Positions 16,373-25,067 are shown, counted from the stretch's first letter. The stretch: DNA of 38,931 nucleotides from Candidatus Obscuribacterales bacterium (GCA_019745415.1 JAIETF010000038.1:1-38931); one strand, 5' to 3'. The notes: generated from the letters alone by a model not told the origin. Numbers and translations are program-made.

Positions 16373-18460
16373 TTAGGGCATGAAAGCCGAAAGGTCGTTT
16401 GGATCAGCAGCAGGTGCCGGTCCCTTACCTGCTTGCGAGGCTTTTCTAGCGGCTTCTTTAGCTGCGGCTTCTTTGGCTGCTGCTTCTTTGGCTGCTGCTT
16501 CTTTGGCTGCTGCTTCTTTAGCCGCTGCTTCTTTAGCCGCTGCTTCTTTAGCTGCTGCTTCTTTGGCTGCGGCTTCTTTAGCTGCTGCTTCTGCCTGCTG
16601 CTGTTGCTGTTGTTGCTGTTGCTGATCTCCAGTCATAACTGGATTGCCCGAACCGTCTTTGACGACATTACCAGAGCCGTCTCTCAGAGGTTGAGCGCCA
16701 CCGGCTTTGGCAGCCTCGGCTGCTTTGGCCGCTTCAGCCGCTTTAGCTGCTTCAGCTGCATCAGCAGGTTCAGCCTTACCTGCAGGAGCCGCGGCGTCTC
16801 CGCCACTGCGTTGCGGGTCAAACTGGTCTACAACGTCACGCTGTTGCTTGGCGGCAGCTTCAGCAGCGGCCTTTTCGGCAGCCTCTTTACGCTTAGCCAC
16901 TTCAGCATCAAACTCAGCCAGCTTGGCTTTCACTTGCTCATCAGCCCAGCCTTCCGGTCTAACTCTGATGGGAGCTTGTCCTCTCATGAGCATCTTGTCG
17001 GTGTCTAGTCTGCCGGTCCAGCCATTGAGCTTGGCCAATGCATCTGAGAACTTAACGACATTGGGCTCGCTGAAATCTTGTCCATTGGCTTTCAGCTCGC
17101 GACGCGCCAGCCTGTCCCAGCCGTCGCCGGGCATGACATCACGGAACTCACGCTTTTTGTAAGCTTCGGCCAATTCTTTGGCATAGGCTTCGCGAGTTTT
17201 AGCGATGGCTGCATCATCTGCATTGGCAGGCAATTCGGGCAACTTAGGATCTTCGTACTTCTCAACCGGCTTGGGCGCAGGCGCTTCGGCGCGACTTTCG
17301 CGCGCCTGTCGCTGCCTTTCGACACGACGCTGCACAGCTTCCTCGCCTTCAACTTCTTGTCCGGGCTGACGCGGTCTGCGCCTTACTTCGGCCACACCTT
17401 CGGCAGAGCGCTCGTCTGGAGGCGCTGGTCTGCCCCTTCTTACTTCGGCCACACCTTCAGGATTAGACTGCCCTTGAACGACACGCCCGTCGCGCCTTAC
17501 TTCGGCCACGCCGCTGGCATCACCAACGGCCTGCACATTGGCAGTGGCTCGTCTTTCAGCTTCTTGAGCGGCTCTGCCCCGAGGAGAAGCGGAAGCGTAG
17601 AGAGCATCAGGATTGGTGCCAAGAGCCTTGGACAATCTGCTCAGATCGATATTGTGGTTAAACTCCGGCTGTCCGTGCGAATCTCTGTTGTTGCCGGGGC
17701 GCTCACCCCGCATCAACTGCACAGCTGGACTATCCCAATTGTTATAGAGCTCCTGGGCGGTTTGCACGTCTTTCTGACTGAAACCATCGGTACCAGGTGC
17801 CATGGTGCTGGCTTGCCGCAGATATGCCCCAACGGCATCTCTATCAAAAGAGTCATTAGGCTTGCCGCTGTCCAGCGAAACAAGACGGTTGAACAAACTC
17901 TTGGAAGGATCGCCATTATTGCTGACCAGATTGTCGGTCAAGCGTCTAACGTCTTGGTTGGTCGCCACTTCGCGGTCGGCTTCGTACTGTTTGACCTGAT
18001 TGGCATCTTTGCCTTTCTCGCGGCGTTCTAGAGCCTCGTTCAGATCGCCTTGGGCCAGTCCACCTCTTTTGCCGAGAATAAATCGATCGTTCTGCAAGGA
18101 GGAATAACGCTGGGAGATATCATCGAGGAAGGCTGCTTCAAGAGGATTCTGAGCCTTGTCTACCGAGACTTCGCCTCTGCCCAAGCGCCCATCTTTTTGC
18201 AAGCTATCTAGTCTTTCGAAGTTCTGCTTGGTCCAGATTTCGGCAAAGTTCTGCAACTGCTTCTGGTCCATACCTTCGACCACCTTACTGGTGTATTTTT
18301 GAAGGTCGGCGGAGTTTTCACCATATTTGCCCTCGGCCCTGGTGAACTCTCGCATGAGAGCCTCATAGCCCTGCTGACCGCCGGCGCCGGCGCCCTGCAG
18401 AGTGGCATCAACACGTTTCTGCAATTCATCGTCTTTTGGGCTTGGTTTATCGTTAGCCAT
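16373..18460 (-). CDS. large low-complexity protein with LysM-like segment, polyQ and EAAAK helix
   Basis: This is a 695-residue protein of unknown function, without an evident signal peptide or membrane segment. Residues 1-300 are polar and helical. At about 313-355 a GVAEVRR motif occurs three times, each followed by Arg/Pro-rich spacers. Residues about 435-500 (DVMPGDGWDRLARREL...) resemble a LysM-type fold with the PGDxxxxLARR signature. An Ala/Lys/Glu-rich region follows, with AAEAAKAAEAAK repeats. Ten consecutive Gln (about 612-621) precede roughly nine KEAAA units (about 624-672), a natural version of the rigid EAAAK helix. The composition suggests a structural or scaffold protein, possibly attached to peptidoglycan if it is exported by a non-Sec route. 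AAGGAG lies 11 bases before the ATG. It ends at the hairpin 16304-16348. Confidence 0.85.
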   Translation of the reverse strand: MANDKPSPKDDELQKRVDATLQGAGAGGQQGYEALMREFTRAEGKYGENSADLQKYTSKVVEGMDQKQLQNFAEIWTKQNFERLDSLQKDGRLGRGEVSVDKAQNPLEAAFLDDISQRYSSLQNDRFILGKRGGLAQGDLNEALERREKGKDANQVKQYEADREVATNQDVRRLTDNLVSNNGDPSKSLFNRLVSLDSGKPNDSFDRDAVGAYLRQASTMAPGTDGFSQKDVQTAQELYNNWDSPAVQLMRGERPGNNRDSHGQPEFNHNIDLSRLSKALGTNPDALYASASPRGRAAQEAERRATANVQAVGDASGVAEVRRDGRVVQGQSNPEGVAEVRRGRPAPPDERSAEGVAEVRRRPRQPGQEVEGEEAVQRRVERQRQARESRAEAPAPKPVEKYEDPKLPELPANADDAAIAKTREAYAKELAEAYKKREFRDVMPGDGWDRLARRELKANGQDFSEPNVVKFSDALAKLNGWTGRLDTDKMLMRGQAPIRVRPEGWADEQVKAKLAEFDAEVAKRKEAAEKAAAEAAAKQQRDVVDQFDPQRSGGDAAAPAGKAEPADAAEAAKAAEAAKAAEAAKAGGAQPLRDGSGNVVKDGSGNPVMTGDQQQQQQQQQQAEAAAKEAAAKEAAAKEAAAKEAAAKEAAAKEAAAKEAAAKEAAAKEAARKASQAGKGPAPAADPNDLSAFMP
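16451..16624 (-). repeat. in-frame tandem repeats encoding KEAAA units and polyQ
   Basis: A 15-base unit (plus-strand GCTGCTGCTTCTTTG with third-position variants) is repeated about nine to ten times at 16451-16592 and encodes KEAAA. It is followed by a CAG/CAA tract (16593-16624) encoding ten Gln. The unit is a multiple of three and the synonymous differences between copies indicate selection on protein sequence. It is coding, not a CRISPR array. Confidence 0.93.
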
Positions 18461-18643
18461 TTTTCAAGTAACTCCTTGATATGCTTAAGAACTTGGGAGT
18501 GCTACTTGCGATATGCCCGGGCCGCTTCCATTTCATTCCAGGTAAATGACTGAAAAGGGTTGTCAATACCTAAATTCAGAAAAACAGAATTAGGATTGCC
18601 GGTATGTAATTTCTGCAAGGGGGATGGTTAGCATTCCTAAGCA

Positions 18644-18667
18644 TGACATTCAAGTTGTCACATGTCA
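18644..18667. promoter_or_regulatory. TGACA/TGTCA dyad upstream of the 18739 gene
   Basis: TGACA (18644-18648) and TGTCA (18656-18660) form an inverted repeat with a 7-base centre, and another TGTCA follows at 18663-18667. The cluster lies about 75 bases before the gene at 18739 and could be an operator. No strong sigma70 promoter is evident with it. Confidence 0.3.
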
Positions 18668-18738
18668 TTGGGAAAATTACGTAGGAACCTGCCCGAAAGA
18701 GATTAAAATAGGGAGGAAGGTACTTCAGTAAGCGAGCA

Positions 18739-19368
18739 ATGGCTCAAGACAGCTCCAAAGGACAACCAATTTCACTCATCGACCTGGAAGAATTCAAACC
18801 TCAGACCGAAGAAGATTCCAGAGAAAGAGCCATTTTCTATGCGACGGCCATGGCGGTCCTCGCCGGCAATATATTGACCTCGTACATAAACTATTGCAAG
18901 TCGGCTGTGGTATTCAGCCCCAATGGACAATTCAAACCGGTTGAAACACCGCCCATTTCAGAAGAGTTATTCAAGCAAATAGCCAAAGAAGTACAAACAG
19001 TCAGTCTTTGGCTGGCTGTCTGCGAAAACAGTGAAGATAACATACCCGAATGGTTCAAAGAATTTTCTTACTTCTCGCTGAGAGCCAGCGACGAGCTAAT
19101 AGAAGTACCTTTGGCTAAAGAGGTCTTCGAACTCTATCCGCTCGATTTAGGCATCATCCCCACTATTCAGTCGCTTTCCATGAATGTCTGCCATAAACTC
19201 GCCCTGGGAGAAACCAGAGTTGATGCGGCTTTAGCTTTAGGAGACATTATTTTGGAAGCGGCTCGTCAACGCATCGAACTTTTGAAATTCTCCCTCAGTC
19301 AGTCGATGCTGGTCTTGGACACCTGGGTGGCCGAAGTGAAACCGGGCGCCTTTCAGCTGCAATTTTAG
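18739..19368 (+). CDS. hypothetical protein
   Basis: This 209-residue protein has no recognisable family. It appears soluble, mostly alpha-helical and acidic, with helices rich in Leu, Ala and Glu (for example about 25-50, 75-90, 125-195) and no signal peptide. The Shine-Dalgarno match GGAGG at 18712-18716 is 22 bases from the ATG at 18739, too far to be standard, so initiation may differ from my call; no better in-frame start is visible upstream. It overlaps the convergent CPBP protease gene by four bases at its stop. Confidence 0.75.
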   Translation: MAQDSSKGQPISLIDLEEFKPQTEEDSRERAIFYATAMAVLAGNILTSYINYCKSAVVFSPNGQFKPVETPPISEELFKQIAKEVQTVSLWLAVCENSEDNIPEWFKEFSYFSLRASDELIEVPLAKEVFELYPLDLGIIPTIQSLSMNVCHKLALGETRVDAALALGDIILEAARQRIELLKFSLSQSMLVLDTWVAEVKPGAFQLQF

Positions 19369-20402
19369 GGATTAAAGGCAAAAAGAAAAGTAGTGCAGAG
19401 GTTGTAGCCGGCATGACCAATGATAGTGGTGGTGGTATTGGTAAAGCGCCTGGCAATGCCCATACAACAAGACCATAGGGCAACTTGCAAAATCAAAATC
19501 GGGGCTTGGGCAAATTGTCCGTGCATGACCCCATGCAACAAGGCTGCTGGCAAAATCCCTATAACCGGCTGAAAAGCGCCTCTTATCAAAGTTTCTTCGC
19601 CGATACCGGCACAAAGAGCAGTAGCAATGGCCAGCAAGGCAGCCGAGCCAAGATTTTCAGCATGGAAGGCACCGGCATTATAGGCTGAAATCTGCCCAGC
19701 CATGCCCTGCCCGGTGGAATGGGTGAAGAGCGACCAAACCCAGTCATAGAAGAAGCTAAAGAGGATAAGGCCGATACCAAGAGCCAAATGTTTAAGACTG
19801 GGCTTTTGCCAACCCAGACGTTCCACAAAGGTCTGCTTAAATTTTCTCGAGACCAAAAGCCCGCAACCAAAAGCCGAAACAGTGATCAGGCCCAAACCGT
19901 TGTATTCGAAGAGTTGTTGCAGGGTGATTGGCATGGGCAGGGGTATACCGGGGATAGCAAAGCCCGAGGCAGAGAGATTGGCATTGCCCACATAAAAGCC
20001 GAAGCAAACAATGAAGCAAAAGAGCCCATTCATATGAGGAATGGATTCTTCTTGGTAAATTTTCTGAGCGACGAGTGACGCGGCCAGGGTCATCTTATGA
20101 CGCAGAGGACCAGTGAGAGCCCGCAGCGAAACAAAACCGTCCAGCACGGTCAAAACTTTAGACAGTAGTGAACGGAAGGGTTTCCAAAGAATCAAGAAAA
20201 GCAGTATAGAGACTACCAGGTTGACCGTTCTGGTGTATTCGGTCTCTTGGGGGCTCGGCACAAGGTTATAGAGCACGTAGGCCCCTGCAAAGATAAATAT
20301 GAAGCCGCGTATGACCCAAGCCAGCCAAGCTTTCTTGCGTGAGCCGTGGGCAATCAAGCCCAGGACCGAGCAAACAAAGATAAAGAACATTTCTGGGGAC
20401 AT
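19365..20402 (-). CDS. CPBP family intramembrane metalloprotease
   Basis: This is a 345-residue polytopic membrane protein of the CPBP/CAAX (Abi, Rce1-type) glutamic protease family. The catalytic motifs are in the last third: GEETLIRGAF (E269, E270, R274), LLHGVMHG (H290, H294) and GHAGYN (H330, N334). About eight membrane segments are visible, with an extra N-terminal half (1-110) longer than in minimal CPBP proteins. Such proteins cleave membrane peptides or process prenylated or secreted peptides; no bacteriocin genes are nearby, but a tiny secreted peptide is encoded divergently at 20631. AGAGG precedes the ATG at 20402. The stop overlaps the convergent gene by four bases. Confidence 0.9.
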   Translation of the reverse strand: MSPEMFFIFVCSVLGLIAHGSRKKAWLAWVIRGFIFIFAGAYVLYNLVPSPQETEYTRTVNLVVSILLFLILWKPFRSLLSKVLTVLDGFVSLRALTGPLRHKMTLAASLVAQKIYQEESIPHMNGLFCFIVCFGFYVGNANLSASGFAIPGIPLPMPITLQQLFEYNGLGLITVSAFGCGLLVSRKFKQTFVERLGWQKPSLKHLALGIGLILFSFFYDWVWSLFTHSTGQGMAGQISAYNAGAFHAENLGSAALLAIATALCAGIGEETLIRGAFQPVIGILPAALLHGVMHGQFAQAPILILQVALWSCCMGIARRFTNTTTTIIGHAGYNLCTTFLFAFNP

Positions 20403-20472
20403 CGAAGCCTCTTGGAAACCTAAATATTCAGGGTAAAAACCAGGTTTAATCTATTTTGACCATGCTAACATA

Positions 20473-20501
20473 TTGTCAAGGTACAGATATCTGGGTATCT
20501 T
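20473..20501 (+). promoter_or_regulatory. sigma70-like promoter for the small secreted peptide
   Basis: TTGTCA (20473-20478), a 17-base spacer and TATCTT (20496-20501) fit a moderate sigma70 promoter facing the gene at 20631. On the opposite strand the same bases give TTGACA (20479-20474), a possible -35 for the divergent CPBP gene, though its -10 is weak. The predicted leader is about 120 bases. Confidence 0.5.
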
Positions 20502-20541
20502 CTATCATAGGGGTATTCCTATTTTTGACCCACCCTATTCT

Positions 20542-20587
20542 TTCGACTATTTGAGTAGAGGAAAAGTTCGGAACAAAAATAGTCGAA
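20542..20587 (+). promoter_or_regulatory. structured leader: perfect 11-bp inverted repeat
   Basis: TTCGACTATTT (20542-20552) is perfectly complementary to AAATAGTCGAA (20577-20587), with a 24-base loop that includes GAGGAAAAG. It lies in the predicted leader of the 70-residue secreted peptide, 25 bases before its GGAGGT. It may be an RNA hairpin or a protein-binding dyad; no U-tract follows, so it is not a terminator. Confidence 0.55.
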
Positions 20588-20630
20588 TGAGAGTCCCATT
20601 AGGTTACGTTCGGAGGTATACACAACGAAG

Positions 20631-20843
20631 ATGAAGAAAAGCCTATTAACTGCCGGTCTTGTACTAGGTGCTCTCGGCGCAGGGACAGCCAGCTTTGCTA
20701 GCGGCCCTCTGACCGTAGCTCCTACGCCAGTACCGACCAAAACCGTAATGGCCTCGGTAAACGTAAAGCCGATTCAAACCAATCTGCTCAAGAGCTATCG
20801 CTCTGTTAGAGCCTTCTGGTTGTCTCGTGCTCTCGTCCGCTAA
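20631..20843 (+). CDS. small secreted peptide of unknown function
   Basis: This is a 70-residue protein with a clean signal peptide (MKKSLLTAGLVLGALGAGTASFAS, cleavage near residue 24) and a mature part of about 46 residues. The mature part is Pro/Val/Thr-rich, then basic and amphipathic at the C-terminus (LLKSYRSVRAFWLSRALVR), which could bind membranes. GGAGGT at 20612-20617 is the ribosome-binding site, with a rather long 13-base spacing. The gene has its own promoter, a structured leader and a terminator, which supports it being a real monocistronic gene. No cysteine or known peptide family is evident. Confidence 0.8.
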   Translation: MKKSLLTAGLVLGALGAGTASFASGPLTVAPTPVPTKTVMASVNVKPIQTNLLKSYRSVRAFWLSRALVR

Positions 20844-20866
20844 GACAAGCCAATCAGGTATAAAGG

Positions 20867-20900
20867 AAAGAGCCGCCTAACCGCGGCTCTTTCTTTCTTT
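20867..20900 (+). terminator. Rho-independent terminator after small secreted peptide gene
   Basis: A 10-bp perfect stem (AAAGAGCCGC 20867-20876 with GCGGCTCTTT 20883-20892), 6-base loop, followed by CTTTCTTT. Confidence 0.9.
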
Positions 20901-21006
20901 AAATTTGATACGGCTATGCTTTGGCAAGACAAACAATCTTGAACCGCGCCATCTATATATCTATATAGATGACTGTAGCCCAAAATAACCGACCTAATTT
21001 GCCGAG

Positions 21007-21327
21007 CTATTTGCCAATACGCAAGATTACTTCGTCCGGTCCGGCAAGATTGAGACGCTCTCGAGCCAAACGCTCGATGCCGCTTGCAGATCTATAAGAG
21101 CTTAGACCATCGCGCAGTTCTTTATTGATTTCCTCTGCTTGCTTCTGACCTTCCTTCAAGACTTGGGCTTGTTTGTGCAAAAACAACTGCCGCTCGAAAG
21201 AGAGAAAGATTGCTCGCCCGGCTTGAAAAATAGCCATGCCGGTGACCAATAAGACAATAACGTGCCTGACTGTTCTGCTTTTCACCGGCAGCTTTTTGCC
21301 CGAAACATTTAGATTACCTGCGTCCAT
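21007..21327 (-). CDS. ftsB: septum formation initiator family protein (FtsB/DivIC-like)
   Basis: This is a single-pass membrane protein of about 106 residues with the FtsB/DivIC layout: short basic cytoplasmic N-terminus (KKLPVKSRTVR), one membrane helix (HVIVLLVTGMAIFQAGRAIF), a periplasmic coiled coil (FERQLFLHKQAQVLKEGQKQ onward) and the conserved C-terminal GIERLARERLNLAGPDEVIL motif. FtsB-type proteins join FtsL and FtsQ in the divisome. A GTG at 21342 would add five residues and overlap the phosphohexomutase stop; the ATG at 21327 is my choice. It is the last gene of the 25535-21007 run. Confidence 0.85.
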   Translation of the reverse strand: MDAGNLNVSGKKLPVKSRTVRHVIVLLVTGMAIFQAGRAIFLSFERQLFLHKQAQVLKEGQKQAEEINKELRDGLSSYRSASGIERLARERLNLAGPDEVILRIGK

Positions 21328-21334
21328 CTGCAAA

Positions 21335-22786
21335 TCAAACACCTACAGCCTTTGCACCCTCTAAAATTTCGTCGATCTGCGCTTTGAAGTCAAGCATGAG
21401 CGAATCAATTAATTGTTCACTTGTACCCTCACCAGATACACGAATGACAGGTTCAGTACCAGAGGCCCTGATTAAAAGCCAATTATCATCGTCGTAGTAT
21501 AGTTTTAGACCATCGAGCTTGCTCACTCGCTGCAAGGTCTTGCCCCCCAACTCTTTAATTGGGTGTTCTTCTAGACGCTTAAGCAAGAGCTTTTGTGTGG
21601 CATCGGTAAGATGCAAGTCGCCTCTTCGTTGAAAGAAGGTGACTCCGGCCTCGTCCGCCAGATCTTGCCAAATCGCCTCTAGACTTTTCCCTTCCAGGGC
21701 CAACATCTCAAGCACCAATAAATTGGCTAGAATACCGTCCTTCTCTGGAATATGCCCCTTAATCGAGACGCCGCCCGACTCTTCACCACCAATCAAGACA
21801 TCGTCAGTGCGCATCTTCTCACCGATGTATTTGAAGCCCACCGGGGTCTCAATGAGAGGCAGCTGAAAGAGTTTAGCCACATGGTCGAGCATATGGCTCG
21901 TGGCCACGTTTCTGACCACGGCGCCTTTCAAACCATGCCGTTTGTGCAAGTGCCTAGTCAAAAGGCAAAGCAGTTGATTTGGGGTAAAAAACTTGCCACC
22001 AGCACCGACAACGGCAAAGCGATCGGCGTCACCATCGGTAGCTAAGCCCAAGTCAAAATCACCCTGCGCCATCACCGACTTAAGTTCTGATAGATATTTT
22101 TCAGTCGGCTCAGGCATACCGCCGCCAAACAAGGGATCTCTATAGCCGTGCAAAACAGTGTAGTCAACACCAGCCCTTTCCAGCATCACATCTAGATAAC
22201 CACGACTAGTGCTATAGAGGGCATCATAAGCGACTTTCAGACCAGCTTTTTTGATAGCAGCAAGATCAATCAGTTGCGACAATGCCACCAAATATGGTTC
22301 ATGAGCACTAAAGCGCTCCGCCTCCTGCCGACTGAGCGGCACCGCTTCTTTTCTGCGTTCGACCGGCACATGCTTGAGGTTGGCGACAATCTTCTCAGTG
22401 ATATCGTTGGTAGCCGGACCACCATAAGGCGGAATATACTTGACGCCGCAATACTCAGGCGGATTGTGACTAGCCGTGAACTGAAGCGCGCCGGCTGTGG
22501 GTTCAGCTTGGCTGGCCCAGGCAATACAAGGTGTCGGAATATCTCTGTCGCTCACTTTGACTTTCAGCCCCATAGCCAAAAGCACCTGTGCCGCTCTCAA
22601 GGCAAAACGATCTGCCATAAAGCGAGTATCGTAACCAATCAGAACCGGCTTTCTATCAAGCTCAGGCACTGCTTGCTGTAAATAGAGACCGATGGCATAG
22701 GCAACTCTCTCAACGTTTTCAAAAGTAAACTGATCGGCTATTACCGCTCTCCAGCCGTCAGTACCAAACTTAATTGCCTCTGCCAT
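21335..22786 (-). CDS. phosphoglucomutase/phosphomannomutase family protein
   Basis: This 483-residue alpha-D-phosphohexomutase interconverts sugar 1- and 6-phosphates in the cytosol. All four domain signatures are present: phosphoserine loop TASHNP (S106), metal loop DGDADR (251-256), sugar-binding GEESGG (334-339) and phosphate-binding RASGTEPVIRVSGE near residue 440. The N-terminus FGTDGWRAVIAD is the family hallmark. The length suits the bacterial PGM/PMM or GlmM-like group, and substrate choice (glucose, mannose or glucosamine) cannot be decided from motifs. The FtsB-like gene begins at its stop codon, and a YD-repeat-like gene lies 40 bases upstream. Confidence 0.93.
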   Translation of the reverse strand: MAEAIKFGTDGWRAVIADQFTFENVERVAYAIGLYLQQAVPELDRKPVLIGYDTRFMADRFALRAAQVLLAMGLKVKVSDRDIPTPCIAWASQAEPTAGALQFTASHNPPEYCGVKYIPPYGGPATNDITEKIVANLKHVPVERRKEAVPLSRQEAERFSAHEPYLVALSQLIDLAAIKKAGLKVAYDALYSTSRGYLDVMLERAGVDYTVLHGYRDPLFGGGMPEPTEKYLSELKSVMAQGDFDLGLATDGDADRFAVVGAGGKFFTPNQLLCLLTRHLHKRHGLKGAVVRNVATSHMLDHVAKLFQLPLIETPVGFKYIGEKMRTDDVLIGGEESGGVSIKGHIPEKDGILANLLVLEMLALEGKSLEAIWQDLADEAGVTFFQRRGDLHLTDATQKLLLKRLEEHPIKELGGKTLQRVSKLDGLKLYYDDDNWLLIRASGTEPVIRVSGEGTSEQLIDSLMLDFKAQIDEILEGAKAVGV

Positions 22787-22826
22787 GAACTCCCCTTAAG
22801 ACACTAACTAAACGCCAAAAGTAAAT

Positions 22827-24242
22827 CTAGACCGCACCGAGGGCAAGATAGTTGCCCATATACTCGCGCAAGGCAGCCCAAGCAGTGCCGGCTTGCTTTC
22901 TCCCCCAGTGCTTGTCGGTCACTTCCTTGGTGCCGGGGGGCATTACGCCCGATGGCTTCATTTGCTCTAAGTCGCGGTCCGAACCAAACTCCACAACACT
23001 ACCGTCTCTGCCGTAAAAACGATAATGCCCATGCCCCAGCTTGCCCCGCCGCGCTTCTCCCGCTTCGCCCTTCATTTCCTCTTTAATTTCATCCGACTCA
23101 GACAGGCGGCTTACCGGGCTAAATCTAGTAGCCATGCGGAAACCATCTGAACAGAAGATTGCAGTCATGGCATACCACTGACCGAATTCATCAGCTAAAA
23201 GACGCTTTTCTATGTGCACCGAGCGCACCAAGTCCAGACTCCAATATTGACCATCAGCTCGCGCAATAGAAACGCAGCCGAAGGGATCAACCTGCATAGT
23301 CTCACCCTGGGCCATGACACGACCAGAACCATCTCTGACAATCACCCCGTGTCTATCTCGCTTGGCACTAGAGTGCACACGCCCTTCATGGTCATGACGA
23401 AGGAAAGAAATCAAATGTCCAGCTTCGTCATAGCTGAACTCAACCCGGTCACCAAACTTGGTATGGATTTCCTTCACCCGCCCGAGCGAGTCTTTCATCA
23501 GCGCCGCACCCGAATCAAAAGTTTCTCGCCGCTCACCGCGTTCTTTTGAATTGGTTACCGGAGAATTAGGCACCTGAAAAGAGCTGCTCAGATTCAGCAA
23601 ACTCTTACTCTTTCCTGACTGCAAAGGCGCCGTTGCCTGCTCCAGGTCTGCTCTTTCACTGGCTCTCACCCAGTCAGGTGCGCGCTCACCCCATTCGAAC
23701 TGCACCTTGGGCAAATAAGAGAAATCTTCGCTATCTAAGTCTTCATCGTCTTCGAAATCGTCTTCCGAATAATCGATATCAGCCTCATAAAAATTATCCG
23801 GAGCCGGCTCATGGGGCTTGGGCAGTCCGCTTAGCCCAGCGCCGGCTAAGGAGTTATTGCCCGACTCACTTTTGCTTTCAGAGCCGTTGCGTTGACCTTT
23901 CAGCCAGGCATCGAGCATGCGCTCCGCTCTAGAGCTGCTCAGGGAATTAGCACTGACTACAATACCGGCAGAATTAAAGCTGTCTCCGTCAAGAAGAGCC
24001 TTCTCAGCAGCCGACGCATTGACCGACAAATAGTCTAGAAACCGTTTGCGAAAATCACTAAGACTTTCTCCGGGCATGGGGAAATCGGCTTGAATAGCCG
24101 ACGACAGCCGACCAACGCGCCCCTGAGCCCTAAAGCTATGACGTCTTACAGATGAAGCGCTGTGGTTTGTCTTGGGCATGGGGTGAAGCCCGGTACCTAG
24201 TGAGCGGCAGAGTACCTGCATAAAGCGGATAAATTGTACCAC
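22827..24242 (-). CDS. hypothetical protein with YD-repeat-like segment
   Basis: This 471-residue protein has a basic, Ser-rich N-terminus and an acidic low-complexity stretch (about 150-175, DIDYSEDDFEDDEDLDSEDF). A central-to-C-terminal region (about 245-345) resembles RHS/YD-type beta strands: DSLGRVKEIHTKFGDRVEFSYDEAGHLISF, then DGSGRVMAQGETMQVDPFG. There is no typical signal peptide and no toxin domain is visible. The start is uncertain: GTG 24242 gives the longest form, and ATGs at 24221 and 24179 are in frame. It lies 15 bases downstream of the 24258 gene in the same operon. Function unknown. Confidence 0.75.
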   Translation of the reverse strand: MVQFIRFMQVLCRSLGTGLHPMPKTNHSASSVRRHSFRAQGRVGRLSSAIQADFPMPGESLSDFRKRFLDYLSVNASAAEKALLDGDSFNSAGIVVSANSLSSSRAERMLDAWLKGQRNGSESKSESGNNSLAGAGLSGLPKPHEPAPDNFYEADIDYSEDDFEDDEDLDSEDFSYLPKVQFEWGERAPDWVRASERADLEQATAPLQSGKSKSLLNLSSSFQVPNSPVTNSKERGERRETFDSGAALMKDSLGRVKEIHTKFGDRVEFSYDEAGHLISFLRHDHEGRVHSSAKRDRHGVIVRDGSGRVMAQGETMQVDPFGCVSIARADGQYWSLDLVRSVHIEKRLLADEFGQWYAMTAIFCSDGFRMATRFSPVSRLSESDEIKEEMKGEAGEARRGKLGHGHYRFYGRDGSVVEFGSDRDLEQMKPSGVMPPGTKEVTDKHWGRKQAGTAWAALREYMGNYLALGAV

Positions 24243-24257
24243 TCAAAAACCTGATGC

Positions 24258-25067
24258 TTAGTCTTTTCTATACTGGGTGACTTGGGTTTCAAGCCAACCT
24301 CTGACCTGCAAAGACTCCGCCATTTTCACGCCTGTCATGCGCTCATCGTACATTGCCACGCAAAACTGACCCATATTTATCTTGCCTTGGCTAAGTAAAT
24401 ACTCAGCTAATTGCAGCGATTTCATTTCACTATCGGTTACATATCCGGCCGAAAGAATGAGATCGGCTAAAGGAACATCAGGGAAACTGCGCATCTGATT
24501 GGTCAAAGCTTGCACTTCAGCAGCACCGATAAAGTGCGCCTCCTTAAGCAGCTCGACCAGCATAGGCAACGGTTGCTGCACAATCGGCTGGGTGGTGACC
24601 ATGAGAGGCTGAGGCGTCCGCACCTCTTGAGCGACCAAGAGCTCGAAGCTGCCATCGTCGGGAATGAGGCCTTTTGAGACAAGCTCGCCGCGGCTAACGA
24701 TAAGATCGTGACTGAGCCTCAGTCTTGGCTTGCGCAAAATAAAGCCGGCGTCTAAAACCTGAAAGTACTCAGGCTTGCGATCTTTGGGGCTGCCCTCTCG
24801 CAAGAATTTCTTGGCCGCTTTGAAAAAACCGGCGACAACAATTGACGGCGGCACATCGCAATCAATCTCGAGGGTGCTGTACAAATTGCGTGGAGTCTCG
24901 GTCTGGTTCGGTCGCAGATCGGGCACCAGATCGGGAAACAGCTGGTAAAGCTCACTGCATGAATTGACCTGGCCGGTGACATCACTGTCGGCCCAACTTT
25001 GTCTTAGAGCCGCGCACAAAATCTGGCTTTCCAGCTCGATCCTGTTTGCTCCACCAGTGTCAGCCAT
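24258..25067 (-). CDS. hypothetical protein, possible degenerate J-like domain
   Basis: This is a 269-residue soluble protein. Residues about 60-125 (NLYSTLEIDCDVPPSIVVAGFFKAAKKF..., then EYFQVLDAGFILRKPRLRLSHD) follow the DnaJ J-domain helix pattern (short name-LY..L.i, helix, loop, YF.vldAg.iL..p..R..hD), but no HPD tripeptide is present, so it would be J-like at most. The C-terminal half (about 165-265) is helical and contains repeated segments, each ending in a decision such as LADLILSAGYVTDSEMKSLQLAEYLLSQGKI. It lies directly downstream of the FHA protein gene. Function unknown, perhaps a partner of the FHA protein. Confidence 0.75.
   Translation of the reverse strand: MADTGGANRIELESQILCAALRQSWADSDVTGQVNSCSELYQLFPDLVPDLRPNQTETPRNLYSTLEIDCDVPPSIVVAGFFKAAKKFLREGSPKDRKPEYFQVLDAGFILRKPRLRLSHDLIVSRGELVSKGLIPDDGSFELLVAQEVRTPQPLMVTTQPIVQQPLPMLVELLKEAHFIGAAEVQALTNQMRSFPDVPLADLILSAGYVTDSEMKSLQLAEYLLSQGKINMGQFCVAMYDERMTGVKMAESLQVRGWLETQVTQYRKD

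Noticed and set aside
16451..16592. regular short repeats resembling a CRISPR array
   Set aside because: The unit is 15 bases without spacers, in frame with a coding gene, and encodes KEAAA.
17078..18031. 317-codon open frame on the plus strand
   Set aside because: It is antisense to the 695-residue gene; the Arg/Ala/Glu-rich, repetitive coding strand keeps the opposite strand open. Its protein looks unnatural and lacks a ribosome-binding site.
22827..24242. RHS toxin
   Set aside because: Only one or two YD-like strands are present, with no shell repeats, core motif or toxin domain, and no immunity gene adjacent.
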